Shown: positions 1 through 8,948, numbered from the stretch's first letter. The stretch is 64,000 bases of DNA from Streptomyces drozdowiczii (GCF_026167665.1 NZ_CP098740.1:1426001-1490000); one strand, 5' to 3'. Translations and numbers: made by a program. Notes: a model not told the origin generated them from the sequence alone.

Positions 1-1305
1 GCCGGGGGCCTCGGTCTCCAGCGGCTTCACCGGCTCGTACCAGACCCGCTCCGCCGGTACGTCGACGAGTTCGCGCTCCGGCCAGCGCAGCGCGGTCATC
101 TTGCCGCCGAAGACGGCACCGGTGTCCAGGCATATGGTGTTGTTGATCCACGAGGTGTTGGGCACGGGCGTGTGGCCGTAGACCACGGCGGCGCTGCCCC
201 GGTAGTCCTCGGCCCACGGGTAGCGCACGGGCAGCCCGAACTCGTCGGTCTCGCCGGTGGTCTCCCCGTACAGCGCGTGCGAGCGGACCCGGCCGGAGGT
301 GCGGCCGTGGTACTTCTCGGGCAGCCCGGCGTGGCAGACGACGAGCCGGCCGCCGTCCAGCACGTAGTGGCTGACGAGCCCGTCGATGAACTCCGCGACC
401 CGCTTGCGGAACTCGGGGTCCCTGGCGTCCTCCCGCTCCAGCTGCTCGACGGTCTCGGCGAGGCCGTGGGTGAGCTGGACCTTGCGGCCCTTGAGGTAGC
501 GGCCGAGCTTGTTCTCGTGGTTGCCGGGGACGCACAGCGCGTTCCCCTCGGCCACCATCGACATCACGCGGCGCAGGACGCCGGGGCTGTCGGGGCCGCG
601 GTCCACGAGGTCGCCGACGAAGACCGCGGTGCGGCCCTCGGGGTGGGCGCCGTCCACGTACCCCAGCTTGCCGAGGAGGGTGTCCAGCTCGGAGCGGCAG
701 CCGTGGATGTCGCCGATGATGTCGAACGGTCCGGTGAGGTGGCGCAGGTCGTTGAAGCGGCGCTCCAGGACGATTTCGGACCGGTCGACCTCGTCCTCGG
801 AGCGCAGGATGTGCACCTTGCGGAAGCCCTCGCGCTCCAGGCCGCGCAGGGAGCGGCGCAGCTCGCGGCGGTGGCGCTGGATGACGTGGCGGGGCATGTC
901 GGCGCGGTCCGGGCGGGCGGCGTTGCGGGCGAGGCAGACCTCTTCGGGCAGGTCGAGCACGATGGCGATGGGCAGCACGTCGTACTCCCGGGCCACGCGC
1001 ACGAGCTGGCGCCGGGCCTCCGGCTGCACGTTCGTGGCGTCCACGACGGTCAGCCGGCCGGCGGCGAGGCGCTTGCCCGCGATGTAGTGCAGGACGTCGA
1101 AGGCGTCCTTGCTGGCGCTCTGGGCGTTCTCGTCGTCGGCGACGAGGCCCCGGCAGAAGTCCGAGGAGATGACCTCGGTCGGCTTGAAGTGCCGCCGCGC
1201 GAAGGTGGACTTGCCGGAGCCGCTGGCGCCGATGAGCACGACGAGGGCGAGGTCGGTGACGGGGAGGGTGCGGTGCGGGGCGCGCCCCGTGTCTTCGGTG
1301 GTCAT
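1..1305 (-). CDS. pnkp: Polynucleotide kinase-phosphatase Pnkp (partial, C-terminus off the window)
   Basis: Bacterial Pnkp heals and seals broken RNA together with Hen1. About 435 residues are visible. A P-loop kinase domain (GASGSGKS near residues 26-33) is followed by a calcineurin-type phosphatase domain with GDIHGC (about 196), GDLVDRGPDS (about 230) and GNHENK (about 260). The C-terminal adenylyltransferase (ligase) domain expected in this family lies beyond base 1, so the reading frame is open at the edge. The ATG overlaps the Hen1 stop codon as ATGA, indicating translational coupling with Hen1 upstream. Identification rests on the kinase-phosphatase order and on the Hen1 partner. Confidence 0.93.
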   Translation of the reverse strand, partial: MTTEDTGRAPHRTLPVTDLALVVLIGASGSGKSTFARRHFKPTEVISSDFCRGLVADDENAQSASKDAFDVLHYIAGKRLAAGRLTVVDATNVQPEARRQLVRVAREYDVLPIAIVLDLPEEVCLARNAARPDRADMPRHVIQRHRRELRRSLRGLEREGFRKVHILRSEDEVDRSEIVLERRFNDLRHLTGPFDIIGDIHGCRSELDTLLGKLGYVDGAHPEGRTAVFVGDLVDRGPDSPGVLRRVMSMVAEGNALCVPGNHENKLGRYLKGRKVQLTHGLAETVEQLEREDARDPEFRKRVAEFIDGLVSHYVLDGGRLVVCHAGLPEKYHGRTSGRVRSHALYGETTGETDEFGLPVRYPWAEDYRGSAAVVYGHTPVPNTSWINNTICLDTGAVFGGKMTALRWPERELVDVPAERVWYEPVKPLETEAPG

Positions 1306-2780
1306 GCGGCTTTCGCCTCCTTCTGGGTCTCGTCGGTGGTGGTGCTGAGGGAGAACACGGCCATCTGGGTGGGCGGGCCGACCTCGGGGTCGTCCGGGCC
1401 GATGGGCACGTACGCCACGCCGTACCCGTGCCGTCCGGCCACCTCCTCGGCCCAGGCCCGGAATTCGGCCCGGGTCCACTCGAAGCGGTGGTCGCCGTGG
1501 CGGGTGTGGCCGGCCGGAAGGGTCTCCCAGCGGACGTTGTACTCGACGTTCGGCGTGGTCACGAGCACCGTGCGGGGGCGCGCGGAGCCGAACACGGCGA
1601 ACTCCAGGGCGGGCAGCCGCTCCGGGTCCAGGTGCTCGATGACCTCGCTGAGCACCGCGGCGTCATAGCCCTTGAGCCGCTTGTCCGTGTAGGTCAGGGA
1701 GCCCTGGCGCAGCGTCACACGGGACGCCTGCCGCTCCCCCATCCGGTCCAGCTTCAACCGGCGCGAGGCGATCGTCAGGGCGCGCATGGACACGTCGAGG
1801 CCGACGATCTCCGTGAAGCGCGGGTCCTTCAGCAGCGCCTGCACCAACTGCCCCTGTCCGCAGCCGAGGTCGAGCACCCGGCCGGCGCCCGCGGCGGTGA
1901 GCGCGGCCAGGATCGCGTCGCGGCGGTGCACGGCCAGCGGCACCGGCCGCTCCTCGGTGTCGGAGCGCTCGTCCACGGCGTTGTCGACGCTCTCGACGTC
2001 GAGGTCGTCCGCCTCCGCGAGCCGCACCAGCTCCAGCCGCTCCATCGCCTGCCGGGTCAGCCCCCAGCGCCGCGCCAGGTACCGGCTGGTGATCAGCTTG
2101 TGCTCGGGGTGCTCCGCCAGCCACCCCTCGCCCGCGCGCAGCAGCTTGTCGACCTCGTCGGGCGCCACCCAGTAATGCTTGGCGTCGTCCAGGACCGGCA
2201 GCAGCACGTACAGCTGGCGCAGCGCGTCGGCGAGCCGCAGCTCGCCTTCGAGCACCAGCCGTACGTACCGCGAGTCGCCCCACTCCGGGAACGTCTCGTC
2301 CAGCGGTACGGCCTCCGCCTCCACCCGCGTCCATCCGAGCGGACCGAAGAGCTTGCGCACCAGCTCGGCACCACCACGGGCCGGCAGGGCGGGCACTTCG
2401 ATCCGCAGCTCCATGGGGGCCGCAGCCCGCTCGGGCATCGCCTTGCAGGCACCGCTCAGCGCGGACTTGAAGACGGTGCTCATCGCGACGGACAGCAGCG
2501 AGGATGCCGCGTAGGGGCGGTCGTTGACGTACTGCGCGAGCGCCGCGTCGGGCGCACCGCCCCGGCCCTTGCCCTTCCCCTTCCGCACCAGGGCGACGGG
2601 ATCGACCTCCAGCAGCAGGGCCGCCGTGCACCGCTCCGCGGACGCCTCGGGATAGAAGACGTGCGCGGTGCCATGGGAGGTGGAGAACGCCTGCGCCCGC
2701 TCGGGATGCTTGTGCAGCAGAAACCCGAGGTCGGTGGCGGGACGTTCCGGGGAGCCGGTTGTACTGATCGTCAGGAACAC
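1302..2780 (-). CDS. hen1: 3' terminal RNA ribose 2'-O-methyltransferase Hen1
   Basis: Hen1 methylates the ribose 2'-OH at the 3' end of cleaved RNA before Pnkp ligates it, so that the repaired site resists the same ribotoxin. The protein is about 492 residues. The N-terminal half is the Pnkp-interacting domain. The C-terminal half is a Rossmann methyltransferase with SAM motif LDLGCGQGQL (about 302), the metal-binding EVIEH motif (about 378) and a downstream GDH histidine cluster. I place the start at GTG 2780, giving the family-typical N-terminus (V/M)FLTISTTGSPERP. A longer ATG start at 2807 adds nine residues without family support. It overlaps pnkp by four bases. Confidence 0.93.
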   Translation of the reverse strand: MFLTISTTGSPERPATDLGFLLHKHPERAQAFSTSHGTAHVFYPEASAERCTAALLLEVDPVALVRKGKGKGRGGAPDAALAQYVNDRPYAASSLLSVAMSTVFKSALSGACKAMPERAAAPMELRIEVPALPARGGAELVRKLFGPLGWTRVEAEAVPLDETFPEWGDSRYVRLVLEGELRLADALRQLYVLLPVLDDAKHYWVAPDEVDKLLRAGEGWLAEHPEHKLITSRYLARRWGLTRQAMERLELVRLAEADDLDVESVDNAVDERSDTEERPVPLAVHRRDAILAALTAAGAGRVLDLGCGQGQLVQALLKDPRFTEIVGLDVSMRALTIASRRLKLDRMGERQASRVTLRQGSLTYTDKRLKGYDAAVLSEVIEHLDPERLPALEFAVFGSARPRTVLVTTPNVEYNVRWETLPAGHTRHGDHRFEWTRAEFRAWAEEVAGRHGYGVAYVPIGPDDPEVGPPTQMAVFSLSTTTDETQKEAKAA

Positions 2781-2850
2781 ACGTTTGAGTATGATCCGCC
2801 CGCCCACCTCCCACCAGGCAATTTCCCGGGGGCACGCGCATGGCCCCGCG

Positions 2851-3774
2851 TCACCCGGCCTCCCGGCCGCGCCCCACCCCCGCCAGCCCCGCGATCGCCT
2901 CCGGCCCCACCCGGCAGCACCCGCCGATCAGCCGGGCGCCCGCCGCCTGCCAGGCCGCCGCTCGGTCCGGGGTGAACGCTGCCGCCGCCCCGGTCCACGC
3001 GCCCGACTCCGCGTCCCAGTCCTCACCGCTGTTGGGGTAGACCACGGCCGGCTTCCCGGTCGCCCGGACCGCCGTCCGCACGGCGGCCTCCGCCTCGGCG
3101 GGGTCGCAGCAGTTGACGCCGACCGCGATCACCTCGTCGTGGCCCCGGGCCAGGGCGAACGCCTCGTCCAACTGCTGCCCGGCCCTCGTCCGGCCCCCGG
3201 CGACGGTGTAGGAGAGCCACACCGGCAGGCCGTACTCCCCCGCCACCCGCAGCAGGGCCCGCGCCTCGTCCATGTCCGGCACCGTCTCCAGGGCCAGCGC
3301 GTCCGGCCCGGCGGCGGCCAGCGCCTCGACGCGGGGGCGGTGGAAGCGCTCCAGCTCCCGGACGGTGAGCCCGTAGCGGCCCCGGTACTCCGCGCCGTCC
3401 GCCGTCACCGCCCCGTACGGGCCGACCGAGGCCGCCACCCAGACGTCCCGCTCCACCGTGGAGGCCGCCCGGCGGGCCAGCTCCACGCTGCGGGCGAAGA
3501 GCGCGGCCGCCTCGTCCCGCCCGATTCCGCGCCGCTCGAACCCCTCGTAGCTCGCCTGGTAGCTGGCCGTGATGAGCACCTGGGCCCCCGCCCGCACGTA
3601 CGCCGTGTGGGCGGCCTCGATCTGCCCGGGTCCGTCGGCGAGCAGCCGGGCGGACCACAGCGCGTCGGACAGATCGCAGCCCTGGGCCTCCAACTGGTTG
3701 GAGAGCCCTCCGTCGAGCAGGACCGTGCCCTCGGCCAGTGCGGCGGCCAGCGGGCGGCCGGGCCCCGGTGTCAT
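2851..3774 (-). CDS. mmuM: Homocysteine S-methyltransferase (MmuM type)
   Basis: Cytoplasmic zinc enzyme that transfers a methyl group from S-methylmethionine or SAM to homocysteine, giving methionine. It has 307 residues, the normal family length. The zinc-binding cysteines are visible: NCCDP near residue 220 and the C-terminal GGCCRVGP near 283. The N-terminal LLDGGLSNQLEAQG matches the family's barrel entry motif. It lies 13 bases upstream of the LLM oxidoreductase stop on the same strand and may be cotranscribed with it. No regulatory site is obvious. Confidence 0.9.
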   Translation of the reverse strand: MTPGPGRPLAAALAEGTVLLDGGLSNQLEAQGCDLSDALWSARLLADGPGQIEAAHTAYVRAGAQVLITASYQASYEGFERRGIGRDEAAALFARSVELARRAASTVERDVWVAASVGPYGAVTADGAEYRGRYGLTVRELERFHRPRVEALAAAGPDALALETVPDMDEARALLRVAGEYGLPVWLSYTVAGGRTRAGQQLDEAFALARGHDEVIAVGVNCCDPAEAEAAVRTAVRATGKPAVVYPNSGEDWDAESGAWTGAAAAFTPDRAAAWQAAGARLIGGCCRVGPEAIAGLAGVGRGREAG

Positions 3775-3787
3775 CGCTGCCCCGCTC

Positions 3788-4711
3788 TCAGCCCAGCTGG
3801 GACTGGACCTGGGAGGCGATCAGGTCCAGGTGGTCCAGGTCGTCCAGGTCGAGGACCTGGAGGTAGATCCGCGACGCCCCGATCGCCGCGAACCGCCCGA
3901 TCTTGTCGACGACCTCGGCGGGCGAGCCCGCGAGCCCGTTGGCCTTCAGCTCGGCCACGTCCCGGCCGATGACGGCGGCCCGGCGCGCAACCTCCGCGTC
4001 GTCCCGGCCGACGCAGACGACCAGCGCGTTGGAGTACACCAGGTCGTCGGGGGTGCGGCCCGCCGCCTCGGCCGCCTCCCGGACCCGGCCGAACTGCTTC
4101 TCGCTGTCCTCCAGCGAGGCGAACGGGATGTTGAACTCGTCCGCGTACTGGGCGGCGAGGCGCGGGGTGCGCTTCGCGCCGTGCCCGCCGATGAGCACCG
4201 GGATCTTGGACTGGGCCGGCTTGGGCAGCGCCGGCGAGTCCGTCAGCTGGTAGTACGTGCCGTCATAGCTGAAGGTCTTGCCGACCTCGGTCGCCCACAG
4301 TCCCGTGACGATCGCGAGCTGCTCCTCCAGGCGGCCGAACTTCTCCTTCGGGAACGGGATGCCGTACGCCTTGTGCTCGTCCTCGAACCAGCCCGCTCCC
4401 AGGCCCAGTTCGACCCGGCCGCCGGACATCTGGTCGACCTGGGCGACCTGGATGGCGAGGACGCCGGGAAGCCGGAAGGTGCCTGCCGTCATCAGGGTGC
4501 CGAGGCGGATGCGCTTGGTCTCGCGGGCCAGTCCGGCCAGCGTGATCCAGGCGTCCGTGGGGCCGGGCAGGCCGTCGCCCTGCCCCATGCGCAGATAGTG
4601 GTCGGACCGGTAGAAGGCGTCGAAGCCGAGGTCCTCGGTGGCCTTGGCGACGGTGAGAAGGGTGTCGTAGCTCGCGCCCTGCTGGGGCTCGGTGAAGATG
4701 CGAAGATCCAT
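3788..4711 (-). CDS. LLM-class F420-dependent oxidoreductase
   Basis: Luciferase-like (LLM) TIM-barrel flavin/F420-dependent oxidoreductase of about 307 residues. The N-terminus MDLRIFTEPQQ, the RSDHYLRMG segment, and the ELGLGAGWFEDEHKAYGIPFP block are typical of the actinobacterial F420 subfamily. I chose ATG 4711 because it begins at the first barrel strand. An ATG five codons upstream (4726) is possible. The substrate cannot be told from sequence. The gene is followed by mmuM on the same strand. Assignment to F420 rather than FMN rests on subfamily resemblance only. Confidence 0.87.
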   Translation of the reverse strand: MDLRIFTEPQQGASYDTLLTVAKATEDLGFDAFYRSDHYLRMGQGDGLPGPTDAWITLAGLARETKRIRLGTLMTAGTFRLPGVLAIQVAQVDQMSGGRVELGLGAGWFEDEHKAYGIPFPKEKFGRLEEQLAIVTGLWATEVGKTFSYDGTYYQLTDSPALPKPAQSKIPVLIGGHGAKRTPRLAAQYADEFNIPFASLEDSEKQFGRVREAAEAAGRTPDDLVYSNALVVCVGRDDAEVARRAAVIGRDVAELKANGLAGSPAEVVDKIGRFAAIGASRIYLQVLDLDDLDHLDLIASQVQSQLG

Positions 4712-4754
4712 GCCTCCATCCTGCACCCGCGCGCGCCGCCCGCGCGCGCACCGC

Positions 4755-5291
4755 TCACTGAATGCCGGTCACCGGGCCCACCGGGCCGTGCAGCACCCCG
4801 TGCGGGCCGTCCCGCTCCCGGCCGCGCTCCAGCGCCTCCCGCCGCTCGCGCTCCCGCTCGTCCAGGAGCCGGAGCATGGAGCGGACCCGGTCGGTCGACT
4901 CGTCGGCGGCGTCGATCGCCTCCATGCACTGCCAGTACAGGCCCTGCTCATCGGTCTCGCAGGCCACCCCGACCAGGGCCATACCGACCTCCCCGAGCAG
5001 CGCGGCGAGGCCCGTCAGGGCCGCGCGGGGATCGGCGACCTCGGTCAGCCGCGCCGCGCGGGCCACCCCGGCGCGGGCCGCCGGGTGGTCGAGCGCGCCG
5101 CTGGTGCCGCCCCCGATCTCGCTGAGGGCGCCCGCCTCGGGCCGCAGCTCCTTCGGACCGTCCGCCGCCAGCCGACTGCCGACCGCCTGGGCCAGGGCCT
5201 GCGCCTGCCACGCCTCGGCGATGATGTCCGGTGTGCCCCGGCTCTGCGCCAGCGCCTGCCTGATGACCGCTACCAGCCGTTCCGCTTCCAT
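4755..5291 (-). CDS. Small conserved actinobacterial protein (resembles DUF6099)
   Basis: A 178-residue soluble protein with no signal peptide and no membrane segment. It is Ala/Glu/Arg-rich and looks helical. The stretches IIAEAWQAQALAQAVGSRL and EAIDAADESTDRVRSMLRLL are typical of an uncharacterised Streptomyces family that I associate with DUF6099 from memory. The C-terminal 40 residues are charged (RERERREALERGRERD). A good start at ATG 5291 is followed by coding-like codon use throughout. Function is unknown. It stands alone, 43 bases from the LLM gene and 146 bases from the MazG-like gene. Confidence 0.75.
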   Translation of the reverse strand: MEAERLVAVIRQALAQSRGTPDIIAEAWQAQALAQAVGSRLAADGPKELRPEAGALSEIGGGTSGALDHPAARAGVARAARLTEVADPRAALTGLAALLGEVGMALVGVACETDEQGLYWQCMEAIDAADESTDRVRSMLRLLDERERERREALERGRERDGPHGVLHGPVGPVTGIQ

Positions 5292-5437
5292 CGACTTCCC
5301 CCGTTCGATGCGAAAACCCGCTCGTCGCCGCGGAAAACCCGCTCACCACGTTCATTACCCACAGTGAGGGCGACCGCACCGAAACGCCAGAGGATTTCGG
5401 AAATCTGTGGACACTCAATCGAATGTGAACAAGTCGA

Positions 5438-5797
5438 TCACTCCGAAGAGTGACGATCTTCGTCGCCCGTTGATCCTGGGACCGGAAAGCGCGACTCATT
5501 CCGTTCGATCTTGGCCGCGAGCGCCGCGAGGGCGTCGATCCCCAACGCCTCGCAGAACTGGAGGAGATACGCGAGCACGTCCGCGACCTCGTCCGCCACG
5601 CGGGGCGCCGTCTCCGGGTCCGCCATGACCCGCGCCGACTGTTCGGGCGTCAGCCACTGGAAGATTTCGAGGAGTTCGGCGGCCTCCACGCTCAGCGCCG
5701 ATGCCAGGTTCTTCGGGGTGTGGTACTGCCCCCAGTCGCGCGCGTCCGCGAAGGCGGCCAGCCGCCGCTGGAGGGTTCGTACGTCGAGTTCGGTCAC
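5438..5797 (-). CDS. MazG-like nucleotide pyrophosphohydrolase
   Basis: A 119-residue all-alpha NTP pyrophosphohydrolase fold. The metal-binding pattern is present: EAAELLEIFQW near residues 38-48 and ADEVADVLAYL near 68-78, giving the ExxE and ExxD ligands of MazG/dUTPase-2 proteins. Such enzymes hydrolyse (d)NTPs to monophosphates and often act as house-cleaning enzymes. The substrate here is unknown. It lies nine bases downstream of the SepF-like gene on the same strand, so the two are likely cotranscribed. Confidence 0.9.
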   Translation of the reverse strand: MTELDVRTLQRRLAAFADARDWGQYHTPKNLASALSVEAAELLEIFQWLTPEQSARVMADPETAPRVADEVADVLAYLLQFCEALGIDALAALAAKIERNESRFPVPGSTGDEDRHSSE

Positions 5798-5806
5798 CTG
5801 CCGCTC

Positions 5807-6205
5807 CTACGCCCCCGGCACCCCGGCCGCCGTGACGCCCTCGACCTCCATACCGGCGGGCGACAGCAGGAAGACGTTGCGGTCCACCCGGTGCATACCG
5901 CTGCCGAGCCCGAAGACGACACCGCTGGCGAAGTCCAGGATGCGCTTGGCCACATCGGCCTCCGCGCTGGTCAGGTCGAGCAGCACGGGCACCTGGGCGA
6001 CCAGGTACTCCGCGACCTCGCGGGCGTCGGCGAACACCTGGACCCGCAGCACGACCATGCGCCGCTGCTCGGCGGGCTCCGGCTCGTCCTGGACGGTGCG
6101 GTGGTCCACCCGGGAGGGCCACTCGTTGCGGCTGCGCAGCGGTACGACCTGGGCCAGCCCCTCCCACTGCTCGTCCGTGACGTCGTACCTGTCGTACCTG
6201 CTCAC
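5807..6205 (-). CDS. SepF-like cell division protein
   Basis: About 132 residues with a SepF (YlmF) core in the C-terminal two thirds: VLRVQVFADAREVAEYLV, then DLTSAEADVAKRILDFASG and a GLGSGMHRVDRNVFLLSP end. SepF anchors and bundles FtsZ. Streptomyces carries extra SepF paralogues (SflA/SflB) outside the dcw cluster, and the position here, away from ftsZ, fits a paralogue. The start is chosen as GTG 6205 (VSRYDRYDVTDEQW). A longer ATG start at 6250 adds an arginine/proline-rich stretch that looks untranslated. It is followed closely by the MazG-like gene. Confidence 0.85.
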   Translation of the reverse strand: MSRYDRYDVTDEQWEGLAQVVPLRSRNEWPSRVDHRTVQDEPEPAEQRRMVVLRVQVFADAREVAEYLVAQVPVLLDLTSAEADVAKRILDFASGVVFGLGSGMHRVDRNVFLLSPAGMEVEGVTAAGVPGA

Positions 6206-6309
6206 CGGACCACTCCGTCCGCACATCGGTCGGCGTACTGCCGGCCGCACTCACTGTTCATCGGGCGATTGTCCCCTCCCTCACCCGTTCGGCCTACGAG
6301 CGACACGGC

Positions 6310-7584
6310 TCAGGAATCGATTGCAGCCGCCGGAATCACGTCCGAGGGGTCCGCGACCGTGATGGCTCCGCTGGGCGCCGCGGTGGTGTCCAGCGGGGTG
6401 AAGCGGATCGGGAGGTGGGCCAGCGCGCGGTGGAACGGGCCGGGGCGCCACAGCAGTTCGTCGGGCGGCACGGCGAGCCGCGCGTCGCACAGGAGGCTGG
6501 TGAGCTGTTCGATGGCGGTCATCGCGATGAGCAGGGCCGGCTGCTTGGCGGGGCAGCGGTGGGGCCCGGCCGACCAGGCGAGGTGCGCACTGGCCCCGGA
6601 CCGGAGCCCGTCGTCGGTGACGGGCGGCGGGGACTGGGAGTTGGCGGCGGCGTAGGAGACGAGGACGAGCTGTCCGGCGCGCAGCCGGACGCCGTGGAAC
6701 TCGGTGTCGTGACGCGGGTAGTGGGCCGCCAGGTTGGCGATCGGCGGGTCGCGCCACAGGACCTCGTTGATCGCCTCGTGGGCGGTCATCGCGCCGCCGT
6801 GCAGGGAGCCCGCGTAGCGTTCGTCGGTGAGCATATGGAGCGTGGCGTTGCCGATGAGGTTGGTCATCGGGTCGTTTCCGGCGCTCATGACCAGGGTGAT
6901 CTGACGGACCGTCTCGTCGTTGTCGAGCCCCGCCGGATGGGCGAGGAAGTACGAGGTCAGGTCGCGGCGCGGCCGGGCGCGCCGGTCGGCGACGAGGCGG
7001 GTGACGACGTCGACCAGGTCCGCGTAGGCCGTGGCGGCGTCGGCCGCCGAGTTCATCATCCCGGCCACCCCGTCCACGATGCGTTCGCCGTCCTTGGGGT
7101 CGGCGCCGAACCAGGTGACGAAGATGTGCATGGGGAGCCGGCGGGCGTACTGGGCGATGAGGTCGCCGCTGCCGGTGGCGGCGAACCGGCCGATGAGCTG
7201 CCGGGCGACCCGGGCCACCTCGGCGCGCAGGATGTGCGGTTCGATCAGCGCGAGGCTGTCGTTGATGGCTTCGCGGTAGCGGGCGTGCACCGCGCCGTCG
7301 CTGAACAGGGCGGTGGGGCGGTGGCCGAGCACGGGCAGCACCGGCGAGTCCGGCGGAATGGTCGCCTGCCAGGTCCGGGGGTCCTTGCTGAAGGTGTGGG
7401 TGTCGCGGAGCAGGTCGATGGCGGCCTGGTAGTCCGTGACGAGCAGCGCCTCGACGTCGGGGGCGATCCGCACCGGCGCGAGCGGCCCGTGCTCGCGCAG
7501 GGCGCGGTAGTGGCCCTGCGGGTCGGCCGCGAAGGCCGGGCCGAACAGCGCGAGCGGCTGCGGCGGCGGTGCGTACGTGGTCAT
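6310..7584 (-). CDS. Conservon-type cytochrome P450 (conservon 1)
   Basis: Cytochrome P450 of 424 residues belonging to the conservon-associated group. The haem ligand cysteine is in AGPHRCPAK near residue 343. The usual FGxG before the cysteine is replaced by WSAGPHRC, as in other conservon P450s. The I-helix is SAGNDPMTN, lacking the standard acid-threonine pair in canonical spacing, so oxygen activation may be unusual. The ATG overlaps the GTPase stop (ATGA), making it the last gene of the five-gene conservon. In S. coelicolor cvn9 the equivalent gene is rarE. Confidence 0.93.
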   Translation of the reverse strand: MTTYAPPPQPLALFGPAFAADPQGHYRALREHGPLAPVRIAPDVEALLVTDYQAAIDLLRDTHTFSKDPRTWQATIPPDSPVLPVLGHRPTALFSDGAVHARYREAINDSLALIEPHILRAEVARVARQLIGRFAATGSGDLIAQYARRLPMHIFVTWFGADPKDGERIVDGVAGMMNSAADAATAYADLVDVVTRLVADRRARPRRDLTSYFLAHPAGLDNDETVRQITLVMSAGNDPMTNLIGNATLHMLTDERYAGSLHGGAMTAHEAINEVLWRDPPIANLAAHYPRHDTEFHGVRLRAGQLVLVSYAAANSQSPPPVTDDGLRSGASAHLAWSAGPHRCPAKQPALLIAMTAIEQLTSLLCDARLAVPPDELLWRPGPFHRALAHLPIRFTPLDTTAAPSGAITVADPSDVIPAAAIDS

Positions 7585-8195
7585 GAGGCGTCCTCGGGCT
7601 GCGGCATGCGGGTCAGCGCGTGTTCGGCGAGTGCGATCAGGGCGTCGATGCTGCCGCGCCGCTCACGCGCGTCGCACTGGACGAGCGGGGTGGTGTCGTC
7701 CAGGTCGAGGTGCTTGCGCAGGACCTCGTCGCTGTGTGCGGGGGCGTCGGGGAAACGATTCACCGCGACGGCGTACGGCAGCCCCTGCTCCTCGACCATG
7801 TCCATCACGGCGAAGGAGTCGGCGAGCCGCCGGGTGTCCACGAGTACGAGTGCGCCGAGGGCGCCGCGCGCGATGTCCTCCCACAGGGGCAGGAAGCGTT
7901 CCTGGCCAGGGGTGCCGAACATGTAGAGCACGAGGTCGTCGGGGACGGTGAGGCGGCCGAAGTCGATGGCGACCGTGGTGGTGGTCTTGTCGGGGAGTCC
8001 GGCGGTGGAGTCGACGCGGGTGCTGGACTGGGTCATCGCCTCCTCGGTGTGGAGGGTGGCGATCTCCGAGAGGGTGCGGATCAGGGTGGTCTTGCCCACG
8101 CCGAAGGGACCCGTGACGACGAGTTTCATCAGGGTCCGGGCGGCGGCCGGCAGATAGCCGACGCCGGTCCGGTCAGGGGAGGGAGCGGAGTCCAT
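7581..8195 (-). CDS. cvnD: Conservon GTPase CvnD (conservon 1)
   Basis: Small Ras-like (MglA/Rab-type) GTPase of 204 residues. P-loop GPFGVGKTT lies near residues 29-37, switch region LPDKTTTTVAIDFGRL follows, and G3 is FGTPGQERF. The VNRFPDAP segment corresponds to the NKxD guanine-specificity loop in altered form, typical for this family. The start is ATG 8195, which overlaps the DUF742 gene by 23 bases. An upstream-extended start at 8354 would only cover out-of-frame DUF742 sequence. It is thought to switch a membrane-proximal complex with the sensor ATPase, roadblock and DUF742 proteins. Confidence 0.93.
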   Translation of the reverse strand: MDSAPSPDRTGVGYLPAAARTLMKLVVTGPFGVGKTTLIRTLSEIATLHTEEAMTQSSTRVDSTAGLPDKTTTTVAIDFGRLTVPDDLVLYMFGTPGQERFLPLWEDIARGALGALVLVDTRRLADSFAVMDMVEEQGLPYAVAVNRFPDAPAHSDEVLRKHLDLDDTTPLVQCDARERRGSIDALIALAEHALTRMPQPEDAS

Positions 8196-8526
8196 CGAGC
8201 AGCCTCTCGACAAGCGACCTGTCGATCTGCCCGGCACTGGGTATCGGCGGTCGGGTGAGCAGTAGTCCGGTGGCCGCGAGGTCCGTGGCCAGGAAGACGG
8301 TGGCGCTGACCGGCAGGTCCAGGTGGGCCGCGCACTCGACAACGGTGAGGGCACCCGGTTCCAGCAGGTCGCAGAGGTTGCGGGCCTGGGTTCCGGCGTC
8401 GTCGGGCACGGGCGCGTCGGTGCGTACGAGGACGGCGAGCCGGTCGAGGGCGGGGCCGGCGGGGCGGGACCGGCCGCCGGTGACCAGATAGGCGGGGATC
8501 AGACGGCGTGCTGGGCCGGGGGTCAT
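8173..8526 (-). CDS. cvnC: DUF742 protein CvnC (conservon 1)
   Basis: A 117-residue DUF742 protein. The N-terminal LIPAYLVTGGRSRP and the central helix-turn-helix-like segment CDLLEPGALTVVECAAHLDLP are family hallmarks, and the C-terminus ends in a short helix VERLLDGLRSLP. The family has winged-helix-like features but no proven DNA target. The gene starts ATGA-overlapped with the roadblock stop and overlaps the GTPase start, so the four genes are tightly coupled. Confidence 0.92.
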   Translation of the reverse strand: MTPGPARRLIPAYLVTGGRSRPAGPALDRLAVLVRTDAPVPDDAGTQARNLCDLLEPGALTVVECAAHLDLPVSATVFLATDLAATGLLLTRPPIPSAGQIDRSLVERLLDGLRSLP

Positions 8527-8948
8527 GGCCGGGCGGCGGTGTCCGGTTGGCGGGCGGGTGCGTGCATCGCCCGGGTGAGCGCGGTGACCTGGACCTGCAT
8601 CTGGTAGGCGATGTCGCCGAGTTTGGCGCCGGGTTCGGCGAACAGGGCGAGGGTGGTGTTGCGCCCGGCCGGTACGACGATGGCGAAGCCCAGGTCCGAT
8701 TCCACGACGGTCTGGGCCAGTTGCGGGGCCTCGGCGTCGGTGAAGGCGGTCGTGAAGGCGCGGGCGGCGGCGTGCAGGGTGGCCGTCATCGCGGCGACCC
8801 GTTCGCCGGAGGCGCGGTCGAGGCCGGGGGACGCGCCTTCGACCAGGCCGTCGCCGGTGGCGACCACCGCGTGCTGGACTCCGGGCAGCTCAAGCAGCGG
8901 GGTCAGCACCCATGCGAGGTCGCCTGAGGTGGGGCTGGGGGCGCTCAC
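8523..8948 (-). CDS. cvnB: Roadblock/LC7 protein CvnB (conservon 1)
   Basis: Roadblock/LC7 dimerisation protein of 141 residues. Recognisable features are LAWVLTPLLELPGVQHAVVATGDGL at the N-terminus (a strand-helix start) and FAIVVPAGRNTTLALFAEPGAKLGDIAYQM near the end. These proteins partner small GTPases and act as scaffolds or GTPase-activating components. The start is GTG 8948, overlapping the sensor ATPase stop (GTGA). Its stop overlaps the DUF742 ATG. No catalytic residues are expected. Confidence 0.92.
   Translation of the reverse strand: MSAPSPTSGDLAWVLTPLLELPGVQHAVVATGDGLVEGASPGLDRASGERVAAMTATLHAAARAFTTAFTDAEAPQLAQTVVESDLGFAIVVPAGRNTTLALFAEPGAKLGDIAYQMQVQVTALTRAMHAPARQPDTAARP

Noticed and set aside
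172..2975. Long plus-strand frames opposite pnkp and hen1 (to 515 codons)
   Set aside because: They are antisense shadows of clearly recognised genes, composed of Val/Ala/Gly/Arg-rich low-complexity sequence caused by third-position G/C bias.
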